This document shows, in pieces, positions 27,033 to 34,762 of a stretch of DNA of 64,000 nucleotides. Below the pieces are notes generated by a model. The model was not told the DNA's origin. It worked only from the letters and a program-made list of their open reading frames with translations, and did not search any database. This DNA comes from Gammaproteobacteria bacterium (GTDB lineage: Bacteria; Pseudomonadota; Gammaproteobacteria; Pseudomonadales; JAUIET01), in assembly GCA_030429735.1 (NCBI GenBank), contig JAUIET010000014.1:1-64000 (forward strand). The letters are read 5' to 3'. Within the stretch, counting starts at the first letter, position 1. Each line of letters opens with the position of its first letter. The position numbers and the translations under genes were made by a program.

Positions 27033-28880
27033 ATGATGAATCGAATTCTCAGTTGGTTTGAAGGCTTGGTTGACCCCTACCCCAACGAACCACCACGACA
27101 AGCGCCAGACACTCTGTTTCAGTTCTGCCGATACTTCACCCGAAGTGTCGAACCGCTGCTGATTCTGATGGCAATACTGACCGCCCTGATCGCCATCAGC
27201 GAGGCGATGCTTTACGCTGTATTGGGCCAGCTGGTCGACTGGCTGGCGCTGCGTGACCCACAGTATTTCCTTGAACAGGAGTGGCCATTGCTGCTGGCAT
27301 TCAGCGTTTTCATACTGCTTGTGATTCCTCTGCTGGTGGTGGCCAACACCTTGCTTGTACATCAAACACTGATGGGTAATTTTCCAATGATTGTCCGTTG
27401 GCAAGCGCATCGCTACTTGCTTGACCAGAGCTATTCGTTTTTCCAGCAAGAGTTTTCAGGTCGCATTGCAACCAAACTGATGCAAACAGCCCTGGCCGTG
27501 CGCGACACCGTGATGACGGTGCTGGATGTCATGGTGTTTGTGCTGGTGTATTTTGTGACAACGCTGATACTGGTCATTAATGCGGATTGGCGCTTGTGTC
27601 TACCCATCCTTGCATGGCTTTGCTTGTACATAATGTGCCTGCGGTATTTTCTGCCAAAGCTCGAGAGTATTTCCAGTCGCCAGGCCGACGCTCGCGCCGA
27701 TATGACCGGCCGAATTGTCGATAGCTATTCAAACATATTAACCTTAAAACTGTTTTCCCATTCGGAGCGCGAATCTGGCTATGCACGCAAAGCCATGCAC
27801 AAATTCATGGGCACTGTGCATCCGCAGATGCGGCTGGTATCAGGGCTGGATATTTGTGTATGGAGCGTCAACATGTTGCTGGTGTTTACAACCGCAGCTT
27901 TCGGCCTGTACTTATGGGCCAATGCTGCAGTCTCACCGGGTGCAATAGCCATTGCAATGGCTATTGCGATTCGCCTGACAGGCATGTCGCACTGGATAAT
28001 GTGGGAAGTAAGCCAGCTGTTTGAGAACATCGGCACAATGCATGATGGCATGAATACCTTGTCTGTTCGACAGCAAGTAGTCGACGCACCAGATGCCAAG
28101 GAGCTGCTCGTAACCAACGGTCAAATTGAGTTCCAAGACGTGAACTTCGGCTACCAAGGCGGCTCAGACAGTACTGTCGTGTTCGAAAACTTCGACTTGT
28201 CGATCGCTGCCGGTGAAAAAATTGGCCTGGTAGGGCGATCGGGTGCCGGAAAATCCACTCTCGTAAATGTGTTGCTGCGTTTCTATGACATAGATTCAGG
28301 CAACATTTGCATCGACAAGCAAAATATCGCGGGCGTTACTCAGAAAAGCTTGCGCGAAAATATTGCAACTGTTTCGCAAGACACGTCTCTTCTTCATCGC
28401 ACAGTGCGCGAGAACATTATGTTCGGCCGACCCGGCGCAACTGACAGTGAGCTGTTTGCGGCTGCAAAAAAAGCACAAGCCCATGATTTCATATTGAATC
28501 TGCGCGACTCAGAAGGGAGAACCGGCTACGAAGCTCACGTAGGCGAACGTGGTGTCACCCTGTCGGGCGGGCAACGTCAGCGCATAGCCATTGCGCGAGT
28601 ATTACTAAAAGATGCGCCTATTCTAATTCTGGACGAAGCCACCTCGGCATTGGACTCTGAAATCGAATCAGCCATTCAGCAGTGCCTCTACGAATTGATG
28701 GCCGGAAAAACCGTCATTGCTATCGCGCACCGACTGTCAACGATCGCCGCGATGGACAGGTTAATCGTTCTTGATGAAGGTAGTATTGTCGAACAGGGTA
28801 CTCACCAGCAGCTATTGGACAACGGCAAGGTGTACCACAATCTTTGGGCACATCAGTCAGGCGGTTTTTTAGGGGGCTAG
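27033..28880 (+). CDS. ABC transporter, fused permease and ATPase
   Basis: This 615-residue half-transporter of the ABCB/MsbA-like exporter type likely works as a homodimer in the inner membrane. About six membrane helices span residues 35-320. The ATPase has Walker A in GLVGRSGAGKSTLVN, the signature LSGGQRQR, Walker B in ILILDEATSALDSE and the H-loop in AIAHRLST. The substrate is not predictable; lipids and hydrophobic compounds are usual. The last codons and stop lie inside the palindrome that begins at 28876. It stands alone on its strand. Confidence 0.92.
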   Translation: MMNRILSWFEGLVDPYPNEPPRQAPDTLFQFCRYFTRSVEPLLILMAILTALIAISEAMLYAVLGQLVDWLALRDPQYFLEQEWPLLLAFSVFILLVIPLLVVANTLLVHQTLMGNFPMIVRWQAHRYLLDQSYSFFQQEFSGRIATKLMQTALAVRDTVMTVLDVMVFVLVYFVTTLILVINADWRLCLPILAWLCLYIMCLRYFLPKLESISSRQADARADMTGRIVDSYSNILTLKLFSHSERESGYARKAMHKFMGTVHPQMRLVSGLDICVWSVNMLLVFTTAAFGLYLWANAAVSPGAIAIAMAIAIRLTGMSHWIMWEVSQLFENIGTMHDGMNTLSVRQQVVDAPDAKELLVTNGQIEFQDVNFGYQGGSDSTVVFENFDLSIAAGEKIGLVGRSGAGKSTLVNVLLRFYDIDSGNICIDKQNIAGVTQKSLRENIATVSQDTSLLHRTVRENIMFGRPGATDSELFAAAKKAQAHDFILNLRDSEGRTGYEAHVGERGVTLSGGQRQRIAIARVLLKDAPILILDEATSALDSEIESAIQQCLYELMAGKTVIAIAHRLSTIAAMDRLIVLDEGSIVEQGTHQQLLDNGKVYHNLWAHQSGGFLGG

Positions 28881-29061
28881 CCCGCATTGCTCATGAACGC
28901 GCGAAGCGAAAGCGTCAACAGTCTGTAAAACACGGTGTGGCGCGGACTGGAAGGCGCACAGGCGTACTTGGCAGTCCGTCGAGCACCTGGAAGGAGCACG
29001 CACCGTGTTTTATAGGCTGGTGGCGTTTGCAGCCGTGGGTTCATGATCAATGCGGGCTAGC
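28876..29061. repeat. 186-bp nested palindrome spanning two converging gene ends
   Basis: The outer arms at 28876-28898 and 29039-29061 (start GCTAGCCCGCATTG) pair over 23 bases with one mismatch. The middle arms TAAAACACGGTG at 28926-28937 and CACCGTGTTTTA at 29001-29012 pair perfectly, and the inner arms CGGACTG at 28943-28949 and CAGTCCG at 28972-28978 pair perfectly. The left edge holds the ABC transporter stop; the right part encodes the last residues of the peroxiredoxin-like gene. It could be a bidirectional terminator, an mRNA stabiliser or a decayed mobile palindrome. Confidence 0.85.
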
Positions 29062-29681
29062 AGCTGCATTGCTGTTATAAATACAGATTCGGCCGTTACT
29101 CTTTTCGCATAGCCGTCAATAAATATCTTACCTACGATTTTTCGGTCAGCGTTGACAAGGAATATGCCTGGGTAAGGAATGCCATACGCATCATCACCAG
29201 GCGCGTACGCCTGGTCGAGAATGCCAAGCGCGTTAACACTGGTCGCATCAATATCTGACAAAAATGGATACTCGATCCCATTTTTATCCGCGAACGACTT
29301 TTGTATCTCAGGGGCATCGTAGGTGAGTGCTACGACGCCAATGCCAGCTTCGTTAAAGTCTTTAAATTTGCTTTGCAATTGCACGAATTGCGCCATGCAG
29401 AAGGGTCACCAATCAACCGAGCGATTGGCAATAAAAATCATCCCTTTGTCTTTGATAAATTCATCAATGCGGGTAATCTCGCGCCCATCATAAATGGCTT
29501 TGATGTCGGGAAAGGGATTGTTAATGAGCATGCCCGGATCAAAATCATCGTTGTCTTCCGGAAGGTACATATCCGCCAGCATCAGATCCAACGCGGATTC
29601 CTTCAGCTGGTCTTTGAACACATAGGTCCCGGCCAGCAGCATGGCGGCAACAGCCGCCGCAGACACCAGAATTTTGTTCAT
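29010..29681 (-). CDS. Peroxiredoxin-like selenoprotein candidate (UPFC)
   Basis: If the TGA at 29406-29408 is read as selenocysteine, this is one 223-residue thioredoxin-fold protein. It begins with a signal-anchor (MNKILVSAAAVAAMLLAG), so the redox domain should face the periplasm. The active site reads RSVDW-U92-PFC95-MAQF, where related redoxins have DWCPFC. The frame is the same on both sides, and the later part is normal (LSDIDATSVNALGILDQ, AYGIPYPGIFLVNADRKIVG). The reading without Sec would yield two useless fragments. A possible SECIS hairpin follows the TGA. The gene starts 21 bases after the AhpD-like gene, which has the same oddity. Alternatives are nonsense mutation or sequence error. 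The last residues are encoded by the palindrome. Confidence 0.82.
29374..29408 (-). promoter_or_regulatory. UGA-Sec codon and possible SECIS hairpin (redoxin gene)
   Basis: On the minus strand, six bases after the TGA, TGCA (29399-29396) and GCGC (29393-29390) can pair with GTGC (29384-29381) and TGCA (29377-29374) around the loop AATTC. The position right after the TGA is where bacterial SECIS elements lie. The loop lacks the guanine often found there, so a different fold could be the active one. Confidence 0.45.
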
Positions 29682-29702
29682 GTGCTCAGTTAACTCCGCC
29701 AG

Positions 29703-30917
29703 TCATTGTTTGCTCGCAACGCGGCGCATTATGATTGGACCCAACTTGCGTTGCAGCGGACCCAACAGTTTTTTAAAACGGCCAAGCGGCGGCGTATTTT
29801 TTGACGATTCAAAACGCCGTAATTGCAGGGCTTCAGCTGCCGCATCCATCATTGGCTGTCTCTGTGCATCTACCGGTATGCCGGTTGAATCGGCAATGCG
29901 AACCATACGCTGGAAGTTGGCCGCCACACAGGCAGCGTCTACCACCACGTCTGCACCCGCAACAGTCAATAGGGCATCGCGAGTACGTGAAAGTTCCAAC
30001 TCATCTCGCGACGCGATTGCCGTTGCAAACTCCATTAGTTCACGCGCCCACTGCAATTGACTGCTCTGTGCGGCACCCGCATGTCCATTCACCATCTGTA
30101 AATCGATCTTGGAAGCGGTTTTATCGGCACTCAAACTGAGCATCGTAGCGTGTGAGCTGGTTCAGTAAAAACACTCATTATGTGACGACACCCTGCCGGC
30201 CACCAATTCCATCTGCATTCTATTCAAGGAGCGATGCGTATCGGCAAGCATAGTCATCATCTGTTTCATACTGAGATACTGGGCGTTCGCCACCAACATC
30301 CATTCACGGACCGCGTTGGGCACAGCGCTTAACGCACGCAGCACGTTAGCCGATCTCTGTTTTGGCCAAAGGTCACGCTCCTGTGGACCAAGGTCTTTCT
30401 CGGCAATCATCGGCACCTGCCCGGTCTCCATTGATAAACCAGGTGGCGTGTAGCGCGTTGGCTCACCTTCAACCGGGGCGGGGAGCGGCTCTCTAGGTAA
30501 CCCAAGTGCGCGCATCGATTCGTCGATGCTGAATACCGTCACCGCAACCCCTATTAACTCAACCAAGGCCAAATGTGGCAGGTCGTCAGCGTTAAGAGTG
30601 TCGATATAACGTTTGGTGATCCGGGACTGGTCGGTGATAACGCGGTGCGCGGCGTCAATCGCGTTCGTGGAAATCACAGCGGCACTGCTGTCTGCGCTGT
30701 CGTGCTCACCATCGTACTGATAGGGCGACAGCGCTTGTTTTCGTTCAGCGCAAAGAGCGCAGTCAATCGCTCTGCGCGTCTCTTCCGCAATCGCCACTCT
30801 TTGTGCACCAGTCCACCAGGTGCCGGCCTCTGCTAGCGCACGCCAATACTCGCGATAAGCGAGCTTCAGATCGTCTCGAATCGCAAAAGCAGATTGTGAA
30901 AACTGGAAAGCGTGCAT
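29703..30917 (-). CDS. AhpD-like (carboxymuconolactone decarboxylase family) selenoprotein candidate (CFYU)
   Basis: Reading the TGA at 30162-30164 as selenocysteine joins two frames into a 404-residue protein. The active-site stretch is ELVAGRVSSHNE-CFY-U252-TSSHA; AhpD-like proteins have CxxC followed by SxH here, so the TGA replaces exactly the second cysteine. An N-terminal half with CALC at 53-56 may be a second, divergent AhpD-type domain. AhpD proteins reduce disulfides or peroxides as part of peroxide defence. AhpD-like proteins with CxxU are a known selenoprotein type from surveys of marine metagenomes. A sigma70-like promoter precedes the ATG, and the redoxin-like gene with the same feature follows. 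A nonsense mutation is the alternative, but two such hits at redox cysteines in adjacent genes are unlikely by chance. Confidence 0.85.
30130..30164 (-). promoter_or_regulatory. UGA-Sec codon and possible SECIS hairpin (AhpD-like gene)
   Basis: On the minus strand, 21 bases after the TGA, CTCA (30140-30137) pairs with TGAG (30133-30130) around the loop GTT, and G-U pairs can extend the stem by two. A guanine at the start of a small loop at this distance fits bacterial SECIS elements. The stem is short, so this is tentative. Confidence 0.4.
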
Positions 30918-30944
30918 GGCGGTGCCAGAAACTAGCTTCCGTGC

Positions 30945-30973
30945 ACTATAGGGTCAATTTGAACCGCGGGCAA
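30945..30973 (-). promoter_or_regulatory. Sigma70-like promoter of the selenoprotein operon
   Basis: On the minus strand TTGCCC and TATAGT are separated by exactly 17 bases (consensus TTGACA-17-TATAAT). Transcription would start near 30938, about 20 bases before the ATG at 30917. This gives the AhpD-like and redoxin-like genes their own message, separate from the NTF2-like gene upstream. Confidence 0.55.
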
Positions 30974-30998
30974 GTTCGGCAAGCATACAGAGCAGGAT

Positions 30999-31445
30999 CT
31001 ACTGGAAATCCTCGGCAGTACTTTTTGCCATCTCTTCCAGGAACCAATCCGGAAACTGCGAGACAAATTTCTGCAAATCCCAGTAATCGCTCCATCGATA
31101 CACTTTGCCATCTTTCATTTCGTGCATGCTCGCAAACGTATGGGCCGCTGTTTCACCCGACTTGAACGTCCAGGTTTCAGTATGGTCCAGGAACACCACG
31201 TCGCCATCTGCGGCGATGTGATGGGTTTCCTGCTCCTGTTTTTCCAGGTGGGCAAACGCGATCATCAGTCGCTTAACAGTGTTCTCTGGACCATGCGCCC
31301 CTGGATCGTCAGACGGTACATCTCGATAGTGTATTTCCGGGTGCATGCAGTCTTTCATGGTTTCCCAGTCCATGTCAGACAGTGCCCGCCACATTGTTTC
31401 AACTACTGCCTTGTTTTGTTCAGATCTGGTTTGCTTCGCTGACAT
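30999..31445 (-). CDS. SnoaL / limonene-epoxide-hydrolase-like NTF2-fold protein
   Basis: This is a small cytosolic protein of 148 residues with an NTF2-like fold: a helix (VVETMWRALSDMDWETMKDCMHPEIHYRDVP), then strands VVFLDHTETWTF and VYRWSDYWDLQKF. This arrangement is typical of SnoaL-like and limonene-1,2-epoxide hydrolase families. The exact Asp-Arg-Asp catalytic set of epoxide hydrolases was not confirmed, so activity is open. It ends 81 bases upstream of the AhpD-like gene on the same strand, and a promoter lies between, so they are probably separate units. Confidence 0.7.
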   Translation of the reverse strand: MSAKQTRSEQNKAVVETMWRALSDMDWETMKDCMHPEIHYRDVPSDDPGAHGPENTVKRLMIAFAHLEKQEQETHHIAADGDVVFLDHTETWTFKSGETAAHTFASMHEMKDGKVYRWSDYWDLQKFVSQFPDWFLEEMAKSTAEDFQ

Positions 31446-31561
31446 GGCTTGATACTCCGGTGAACGCTTGTACTCGCACCTGGCATTGGTGTAAACGCAG
31501 TGTAAGGCAATGAAACTGCGAATACGATAGAATCACATGTCGAATAAGAAAGGCTGGCACA

Positions 31562-31819
31562 GTGAAAGCTATATTTTGGGGGCTGGTAACAGCGCTGTTT
31601 CTACGTTTTGGCCTTGAGCCAACGGCCTGGTTTTTTTATGAAATCAGCCATCTTTTCAGTGTTGGCTGGCTCTATTGGGGCTATAGCGTATTCCGCGGAC
31701 TGGCATTCGTACTTGATTTGTACGGCTATCACCTGATCGTCTCCCTAGCCGGAGGCCTTGTCGTAGGCTCTATTGTTGGCCTGCTATCTCGCCACTCACA
31801 TTCGGAGCGTAAGACATGA
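31562..31819 (+). CDS. Small membrane protein, first gene of the GMC operon
   Basis: This protein has 85 residues and a GTG start. Two to three hydrophobic helices (about 3-20, 28-45 and 58-78) fill almost the whole chain, so it is an inner-membrane protein. I do not recognise a family. Its stop overlaps the start of the next gene by four bases (ATGA), which argues for real translation and coupling with the gluconate-dehydrogenase-type subunit and the GMC oxidoreductase that follow. It may anchor that complex, but this is a guess. Confidence 0.65.
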   Translation: MKAIFWGLVTALFLRFGLEPTAWFFYEISHLFSVGWLYWGYSVFRGLAFVLDLYGYHLIVSLAGGLVVGSIVGLLSRHSHSERKT

Positions 31820-32463
31820 ATCGCCGCGAATTTTTACAGTGTGCTGCACTGCTCACAGCAGGGTCCGGTGTTGTACCTGATACCTGGGCGCTGACACTCG
31901 AACAGCAGACTTATCTGGGCGCCAGAGGCTCTTATCTTGACCGGGTAACATTGACACTATTCTCGGGCGAGCAACGAGCGATGGTAGCTGCAATGAGCGA
32001 GCTGACCATTCCGCGCACCGATACTCCAGGAGCAATAGATGCCGGCGTTCCGCAATTTATAGAGGCCATGGTTTCGGCCTGGTTTAACGATGAAGAGCGG
32101 GCGAATTTTATGAAAGGGCTGGCTGAGCTGGACCGACGCGCAAACGGATATCTCCGCCAGGATGCGGATCAACAGCTGGCTTTACTCGAAGCGCTTGAAG
32201 ATGAAGCGTCTGACGCGGAATGGTTTCGAATGGGCAATACCATGCGCATCTGGGATTCGAATGCGCCTTTTATTTGCCAGTTCAAGGAACTGACCATTCT
32301 TGGCTTCATGTTATCTGAAACAGGTGCCAGGCAATTTCTGACACCAAACCCAATGGGGGCATTTGACGGCAGTGTCAGCTTGCAGCCGGAGCAACGCACG
32401 TATTCCACACAGACGCCCATGCGCTCAGTCAGTCCACCCATCAGTGCCGCCGAGGATTTGTAA
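31816..32463 (+). CDS. Gluconate 2-dehydrogenase subunit 3-like protein (Tat signal)
   Basis: This 215-residue protein starts with a twin-arginine signal (MNRREFLQCAALLTAGSG), so it is exported folded. The body (FSGEQRAMVAAMSELTIPRTDTPGA, GVPQFIEAMVSAWF) matches the small subunit family of membrane-bound gluconate and related dehydrogenases. In those complexes the small subunit carries the flavoprotein partner, which has no signal of its own, through the Tat system. The next gene is such a GMC flavoprotein and starts one base inside this stop codon, so the pairing is strongly supported. Confidence 0.88.
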   Translation: MNRREFLQCAALLTAGSGVVPDTWALTLEQQTYLGARGSYLDRVTLTLFSGEQRAMVAAMSELTIPRTDTPGAIDAGVPQFIEAMVSAWFNDEERANFMKGLAELDRRANGYLRQDADQQLALLEALEDEASDAEWFRMGNTMRIWDSNAPFICQFKELTILGFMLSETGARQFLTPNPMGAFDGSVSLQPEQRTYSTQTPMRSVSPPISAAEDL

Positions 32464-34169
32464 TGCCGGAAAACAATGCAACAGAGTTTGATGCCATTGT
32501 TGTTGGCTCGGGCATTTCAGGTGGCTGGGCGGCAAAAGAGTTGACTGAGCGAGGTCTTAGAGTTCTTGTACTCGAGCGCGGCAAGAACATCGAGCACGGC
32601 AAAGATTACATTGGCGAACACGCCAACAGCTGGAATCTCGATTACTACGGCATGCCTGACCGTGAGTTAATCGCCAGTGACTACCCCATCCAAAGCGACT
32701 CTTATGCGTTGATGGCGACCAATTTGCAGTACTGGAATAACGACCGGCTGAATCCCTACCTACAGACCGAGGGCAAACCTTTCAGTTGGAAACGCGCTGA
32801 CGTTGTAGGTGGTCGCTCACTGCTATGGGGCCGGCAAACCTACCGCTGGAGTGATGCTGATTTCAAGGCCAATGCCCGTGATGGTATTCAGATACCCTGG
32901 CCGCTTGACTACAAAGAGATAGAGCCGTGGTACAGCTACGTAGAGGAATTTGCCGGCATCAGTGGTCAGGAGGAAGGCCTGGAGCATTTACCCGACAGCA
33001 AATTCCTGCCTCCGATGGAATACTATGAACTGGAAAAAACCATAAAAAAGCGCGTCGAAAAGAAACTCGACAACGTGAAAATCACAATGGGGCGCTGTGC
33101 TGTACTGACCCGGGAACACAAGGGGCGCGCACCCTGTCACTACTGCGGTCCTTGCCACAACGGCTGCTCAACGGGTAGCTACTTTAGCTCGCAGAGTTCT
33201 ACCCTGCCAGCTGCGCGAGCAACAGGAAACCTCACCTTACTGCCGAATCAATTGGTCAGTAAGCTCGTCCACAACGACGCAGGTGACAAGATTGTTGCGG
33301 TAAACACCATTGATACTGTTAGTAAAGAACAACGAAGCTTTTCAGCAAAGCTGATTTTTTTGTGTGCGTCAACCGTTGCCAGTACCCAGATACTATTGAA
33401 CTCCGCAAGTAGTTCACACCCCAATGGTCTGGCAAATGCCAGCGGCGCGCTGGGAAAATACGTGATGGACCATGGCATGATCGGCCACATGGGGATGTTT
33501 GTTGACCACCCAGATATGTATTTTAAAGGCAACCGCCCCAATGGTTTGTACATACCCCGCTTTCGAAACATAGGGCGACAAGACGAGGATGCCGACTTTA
33601 TTCGCGGTTACGGTTATCAGGCGCATTGTCTACGCCCAGACTGGCAGACCTCGTTCAATCAGCGTGGATTTGGCGCCAAATTAAAGGAATCACTGGGCAA
33701 ACCCGGTTCGTTCTGGATTTGGGCAATGGGTGGCTTCTTTGAATGTCTGCCCTACGAAAGTAACCAGATTCGATTACACCCACAGAAAACCGACCGTTTC
33801 GGCGTGCCCCTGGTCGTCACCGAATTTGACTGGGGTGACAACGAACGCAAAATCGCGGCAGACACAGCGACACAAGCAGAAAAAATACTGCGCGCAGCTG
33901 GCTCTCTATACCATATCTTAAGTAAACCTGAACAGATGAGCGTCGGCGGTGCCGGCATTCACGAAATGGGTACCGCTCGCATGGGCGATGACCCGGGCAA
34001 GTCGGTACTGAACAAATACAATCAGGCGCATGAAGTGAGCAATCTGTTTGTTACCGATGGGTCGTTCATGACCTCAGCGTCGTGCGTCAATCCATCACTA
34101 ACCTACATGGCCTTTACTGCCCGGGCGGTAGACTACGCAGTAAAACAGCTTAATGAGGGCCAGATTTAG
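32463..34169 (+). CDS. GMC-family oxidoreductase
   Basis: This is a 568-residue flavoprotein with the FAD-binding motif DAIVVGSGISGGWAAKELTERG near residue 9, a cysteine-rich insert CHYCGPCHNGC in the middle, and the GMC C-terminal block (GTARMGDD, LFVTDGSFMTSASCVNPSLT). The insert is typical of the gluconate/sorbosone-dehydrogenase-like branch, and not of choline oxidases. It should oxidise a sugar or alcohol in the periplasm after co-export with the Tat-signal subunit upstream. No cytochrome c subunit is in the operon, so the electron acceptor is not known. The substrate is open. Confidence 0.92.
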   Translation: MPENNATEFDAIVVGSGISGGWAAKELTERGLRVLVLERGKNIEHGKDYIGEHANSWNLDYYGMPDRELIASDYPIQSDSYALMATNLQYWNNDRLNPYLQTEGKPFSWKRADVVGGRSLLWGRQTYRWSDADFKANARDGIQIPWPLDYKEIEPWYSYVEEFAGISGQEEGLEHLPDSKFLPPMEYYELEKTIKKRVEKKLDNVKITMGRCAVLTREHKGRAPCHYCGPCHNGCSTGSYFSSQSSTLPAARATGNLTLLPNQLVSKLVHNDAGDKIVAVNTIDTVSKEQRSFSAKLIFLCASTVASTQILLNSASSSHPNGLANASGALGKYVMDHGMIGHMGMFVDHPDMYFKGNRPNGLYIPRFRNIGRQDEDADFIRGYGYQAHCLRPDWQTSFNQRGFGAKLKESLGKPGSFWIWAMGGFFECLPYESNQIRLHPQKTDRFGVPLVVTEFDWGDNERKIAADTATQAEKILRAAGSLYHILSKPEQMSVGGAGIHEMGTARMGDDPGKSVLNKYNQAHEVSNLFVTDGSFMTSASCVNPSLTYMAFTARAVDYAVKQLNEGQI

Positions 34170-34194
34170 TGTTGCAGCAAGTCGCGGCATCTCT

Positions 34195-34737
34195 ATGAAC
34201 AGGCAAGCTGAGAACGAGCACTCAACAATGATTAAGGGGCTGAGTTACGCAGCCCTCACCATTGCCGTCGTGATGTTGGGCTACCTGTACTTTGATGATG
34301 CGATTGAGCAGCAACGAAACCCCAACCGCTCACCATCCACTCAGGTGTCCAGCCAGCAAGTGAGTGTTGTTCTGCAGCGCAATAAGTTTGGGCATTATGT
34401 CAGCAGCGGTGAAATCAATGGCAAGCCTGTAGAATTCTTCCTGGATACCGGGGCTACCGACGTCAGTATACCGGCGCAGCTGGAGAAGCAACTGGGCCTG
34501 ACCCGCGGTCGTGCTGTGTCAGTGATGACAGCCAACGGCGTAGTGTCTGTCTACTCGACATTGTTGAGGCAAGTGAATATTGGTCCGATCACCTTGCGCA
34601 ATGTTCAGGCCAACATTAACCCTCACATGCCGGGCCAGGATATACTGCTGGGCATGTCGTTTCTTGGCCGATTGGATTTCAGCCAAAGTGGCAATGCACT
34701 AACGCTTAAACAATATCTGCCGGGCTCACCGATGTAA
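34195..34737 (+). CDS. Retropepsin-like aspartic protease (TIGR02281 type)
   Basis: This protein has 180 residues from ATG 34195; an earlier in-frame ATG at 34153 lies inside the GMC gene. One membrane helix (about 14-34) is followed by a periplasmic clan AA aspartyl-protease domain. The catalytic motif is FFLDTGATDVSIP, and the flap and second hydrophobic-glycine motif are DILLGMSFLGRL. Such single-lobed proteins must dimerise to form an active site. Their targets in Proteobacteria are largely unknown. It follows the GMC gene by 25 bases and may be in the same message. Confidence 0.88.
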   Translation: MNRQAENEHSTMIKGLSYAALTIAVVMLGYLYFDDAIEQQRNPNRSPSTQVSSQQVSVVLQRNKFGHYVSSGEINGKPVEFFLDTGATDVSIPAQLEKQLGLTRGRAVSVMTANGVVSVYSTLLRQVNIGPITLRNVQANINPHMPGQDILLGMSFLGRLDFSQSGNALTLKQYLPGSPM

Positions 34738-34762
34738 GCGGCGGGCATCGGGCGCTCGCCTC

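Noticed and set aside
26856..27449. 197-residue minus-strand open frame at the start of the ABC transporter
   Set aside because: It overlaps the intact transporter gene and the DUF1254 start region, and its composition is unlike a folded protein.
29406..29408. Reading the redoxin region as two separate short genes
   Set aside because: The downstream piece would start in the middle of the thioredoxin motif (after PFC) and lack the strand before it; a single Sec-containing protein explains both parts.
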